The notes beneath the pieces were generated by a model. It was not told the origin of the DNA. It saw nothing but the letters and a program-made list of their open reading frames with translations, and ran no database searches. 64,000 nucleotides of DNA. Origin: Bosea sp. ANAM02. GTDB lineage: Bacteria; Pseudomonadota; Alphaproteobacteria; Rhizobiales; Beijerinckiaceae. Positions 62,520 through 64,000 of the stretch are shown here, piece after piece. The stretch is from contig NZ_AP022848.1 of NCBI RefSeq assembly GCF_011764485.1, forward strand, positions 1,082,001-1,146,000, written 5' to 3'. Made by a program: the position numbers and the translations under genes. Numbering within the stretch: position 1 is the stretch's first letter; each line of letters opens with the position of its first letter.

Positions 62520-63476
62520 ATGGCCGTAGCTGCCGCCGAATCGCGAACCGTCTATAACCTGCAGCAAAGCTGGCTGGTGCGACTGTTCGACAACAAGCCG
62601 TTCCTGATCTTTCTGTGCCTGCTGCCGGCGGCCGCCTTTCTGCTGATCTTCCTCAGCTATCCGCTGGGCTTGGGGATCTGGCTCGCCTTCACCGATACGC
62701 GCATCGGCAGGCCCGGCATCTTCATCGGCTTCGAGAATTTCGTGTCGCTCTGGCACGATCGCGTGTTCATGACCTCGGTCTGGAACACGCTGCTCTACAC
62801 GGGTGCCGCGACCATCGGAAAATTCGCGCTCGGCCTGTGGCTGGCGCTGCTGCTCAACAACCACCTGCCGTTCAAGTCGCTGCTCCGGGCGATCATCCTG
62901 ATCCCCTGGATCGTGCCGACCGTGCTGTCGGCCATCGCCTTCTGGTGGATCTACGACCCGCAATTCTCGATCATCTCCTATGTGCTGGTCGACGTGCTCG
63001 GCTGGCGCGACAGCTATATCGACTTCCTCGGCCAGCCCTGGCCGGCGCGCTGGTCGCTGATCGCCGCCAATATCTGGCGCGGAATCCCCTTCGTCGCGAT
63101 CAGCCTGCTGGCCGGCCTGCAGACGATCTCGCCCTCGCTCTACGAGGCGGCGATGCTCGACGGCGCCAATTCCTGGCAGCGCTTCCGGCATGTCACGCTG
63201 CCGATGCTGATGCCGATCCTGGCGGTGGTGCTGACCTTCTCGGTGCTGTTCACCTTCACCGATTTCCAGCTGGTCTACGCGATCACCCGCGGCGGGCCCG
63301 TCAACGCCACGCATCTGATGGCGACGCTGGCGTTCCAGCGCGGCATCCCGGGCGGCCAGCTCGGCGAAGGCGCGGCGATCGCGGTCGCGATGATCCCGTT
63401 CCTCGTGATGGCGACGCTGTTCAGCTATTACGGCCTGTCCCGGCGCAAGTGGCAGCAGGGGGAAGACAATGACTGA
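62520..63476 (+). CDS. Sugar ABC transporter permease, MalF/UgpA-like
   Basis: 318 residues with six membrane spans; the first is FLIFLCLLPAAAFLLIFLSY. The EAA loop is YEAAMLDGANSWQRFRHVTL PMLMP, with conserved EAA---G. It pairs with the second permease (overlap of eight bases, start 63469) to form the CUT1 channel. ATG 62520. Confidence 0.93.
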   Translation: MAVAAAESRTVYNLQQSWLVRLFDNKPFLIFLCLLPAAAFLLIFLSYPLGLGIWLAFTDTRIGRPGIFIGFENFVSLWHDRVFMTSVWNTLLYTGAATIGKFALGLWLALLLNNHLPFKSLLRAIILIPWIVPTVLSAIAFWWIYDPQFSIISYVLVDVLGWRDSYIDFLGQPWPARWSLIAANIWRGIPFVAISLLAGLQTISPSLYEAAMLDGANSWQRFRHVTLPMLMPILAVVLTFSVLFTFTDFQLVYAITRGGPVNATHLMATLAFQRGIPGGQLGEGAAIAVAMIPFLVMATLFSYYGLSRRKWQQGEDND

Positions 63477-64000
63477 CCAGACCCTCGAAACGCGCCCGCA
63501 GCTGACGGACAAGGAGCGCGACGGCGTCATCGACTGGTCGTCCGGCCCGCGGCGCTTCATCACGCTCTACCTGCCGCTCTCGGTGTTCGTGCTGGTGCTA
63601 CTGTTCCCGTTCTACTGGATGGCGATCACGGCGATCAAACCGAACGGCGAGTTGCTCGACTACAAGAACAACAATCCGTTCTGGGTGAAGTCGCCGACGC
63701 TGGAGAACATCAACAAGCTGCTCTTCCAGACCGACTACCCGCAATGGCTCTGGACCACGATGATGGTCGCGGCGGTGGCCACTGCGCTGTCGCTGTTCTC
63801 CAGCGTGCTCGCGGCCTATGCGATCCAGCGCCTGAAGTTCAAGGGCTCGCAATATGTGGGTCTCGCGATCTATCTCGCCTATCTCGTGCCGCCCTCGATC
63901 TTGTTCATTCCGCTGGCGACGCTGATCTTCCAGTTCGGCCTGTTCGACTCGCCGCTGGCGCTGATCCTGACCTATCCGACCTTCCTGATCCCGTTCTGCA
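63469..64000 (+). CDS. Sugar ABC transporter permease, MalG/UgpE-like (3' partial)
   Basis: 177 codons are visible before the window ends, so the C-terminal third and the EAA loop are missing. MTDQTLETRPQLTDKERDGV is a cytosolic N-terminus; spans include FITLYLPLSVFVLVLLFPFY, WTTMMVAAVATALSLFSSVL and YVGLAIYLAYLVPPSILFIP. DWSSGPRRF precedes the first span. GGGGGAAGAC lies before ATG 63469, which overlaps the first permease stop by eight bases. It completes the CUT1 transporter. Confidence 0.93.
   Translation, partial: MTDQTLETRPQLTDKERDGVIDWSSGPRRFITLYLPLSVFVLVLLFPFYWMAITAIKPNGELLDYKNNNPFWVKSPTLENINKLLFQTDYPQWLWTTMMVAAVATALSLFSSVLAAYAIQRLKFKGSQYVGLAIYLAYLVPPSILFIPLATLIFQFGLFDSPLALILTYPTFLIPFC

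Overview
The window is GC-rich, densely coding DNA from an alphaproteobacterium of the order Hyphomicrobiales (Rhizobiales), most like Bosea and relatives. The order-level call rests on several signals: an Irr iron regulator whose promoter carries a TTAG-N7-CTAA palindrome, an RpoH sigma factor, a Mic60/mitofilin domain beside HemD and HemY, DUF2125 and zinc-ribbon/DUF3426 proteins, an ftsEX to hpt to response-regulator neighbourhood, and an alphaproteobacterial GAAC-N7-GAAC SOS box. The genus is a guess from general resemblance. I see no rRNA, tRNA, CRISPR array, prophage, integron or transposase gene. This is ordinary chromosome, peppered with short palindromic intergenic repeats.

Layout. 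1-7 kb: amino-acid and carbon catabolism (ornithine cyclodeaminase-like, cut by the left edge; aminotransferase; M20 amidohydrolase; AceE/transketolase-like enzyme). 7-11 kb: envelope proteins of unknown role, asd, and a DMT exporter. 11-15 kb: a TetR-controlled EmrAB-type efflux system with two matching operators. 15-17 kb: an iron island (irr-bfd, bfr). 17-23 kb: a two-domain cold-shock protein, a GNAT acetyltransferase, an AprI/Inh lipoprotein, acs and a DUF2235 hydrolase. 23-26 kb: a leftward operon tsaD-gpsA-hypothetical-EVE. 26-32 kb: hemD::mic60-hemY, an RluA-family pseudouridine synthase and rpoH. 32-41 kb: envelope and division genes (DUF2125, chaC, an SOS-boxed small gene, plsC, DUF218, ftsX, ftsE, zinc-ribbon/DUF3426, hpt, response regulator, tspO). 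41-46 kb: GH19 hydrolase, cysteine dioxygenase with a divergent Lrp regulator, prfC between two inverted repeats, and an ABC-2 exporter. 46-55 kb: a 24-residue membrane miniprotein, then two sugar/lipid-carrier clusters (SMR-like transporter, epimerase, class III aminotransferase; and UbiA/DprE1-like genes overlapping by 4 bases). 55-59 kb: an Lrp regulator divergent from hppD, a second AprI/Inh protein and a 2-hydroxyacid dehydrogenase. 58.8-64 kb: a FadR-type GntR regulator divergent from a CUT1 sugar ABC transporter whose second permease runs off the right edge.

Four themes stand out. (1) Local regulators sit beside their likely targets with visible operators: TetR/emrAB, Irr/irr-bfr, two Lrp-type regulators, GntR/ABC, and a LexA box. 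(2) At least eleven intergenic repeats in four sequence families share GTCAT...ATGAC ends; one family flanks prfC in inverted orientation. (3) HemD and Mic60 are fused in one polypeptide directly upstream of HemY. (4) A DPPR-synthase-like UbiA and a DprE1-like oxidase suggest a polyprenyl-phospho-arabinofuranose donor pathway in a Gram-negative; the position of the drug-target Cys of mycobacterial DprE1 appears to be Thr here.

Coordinates were read by eye. Starts were chosen from Shine-Dalgarno spacing and family length where possible; uncertain ones are stated.
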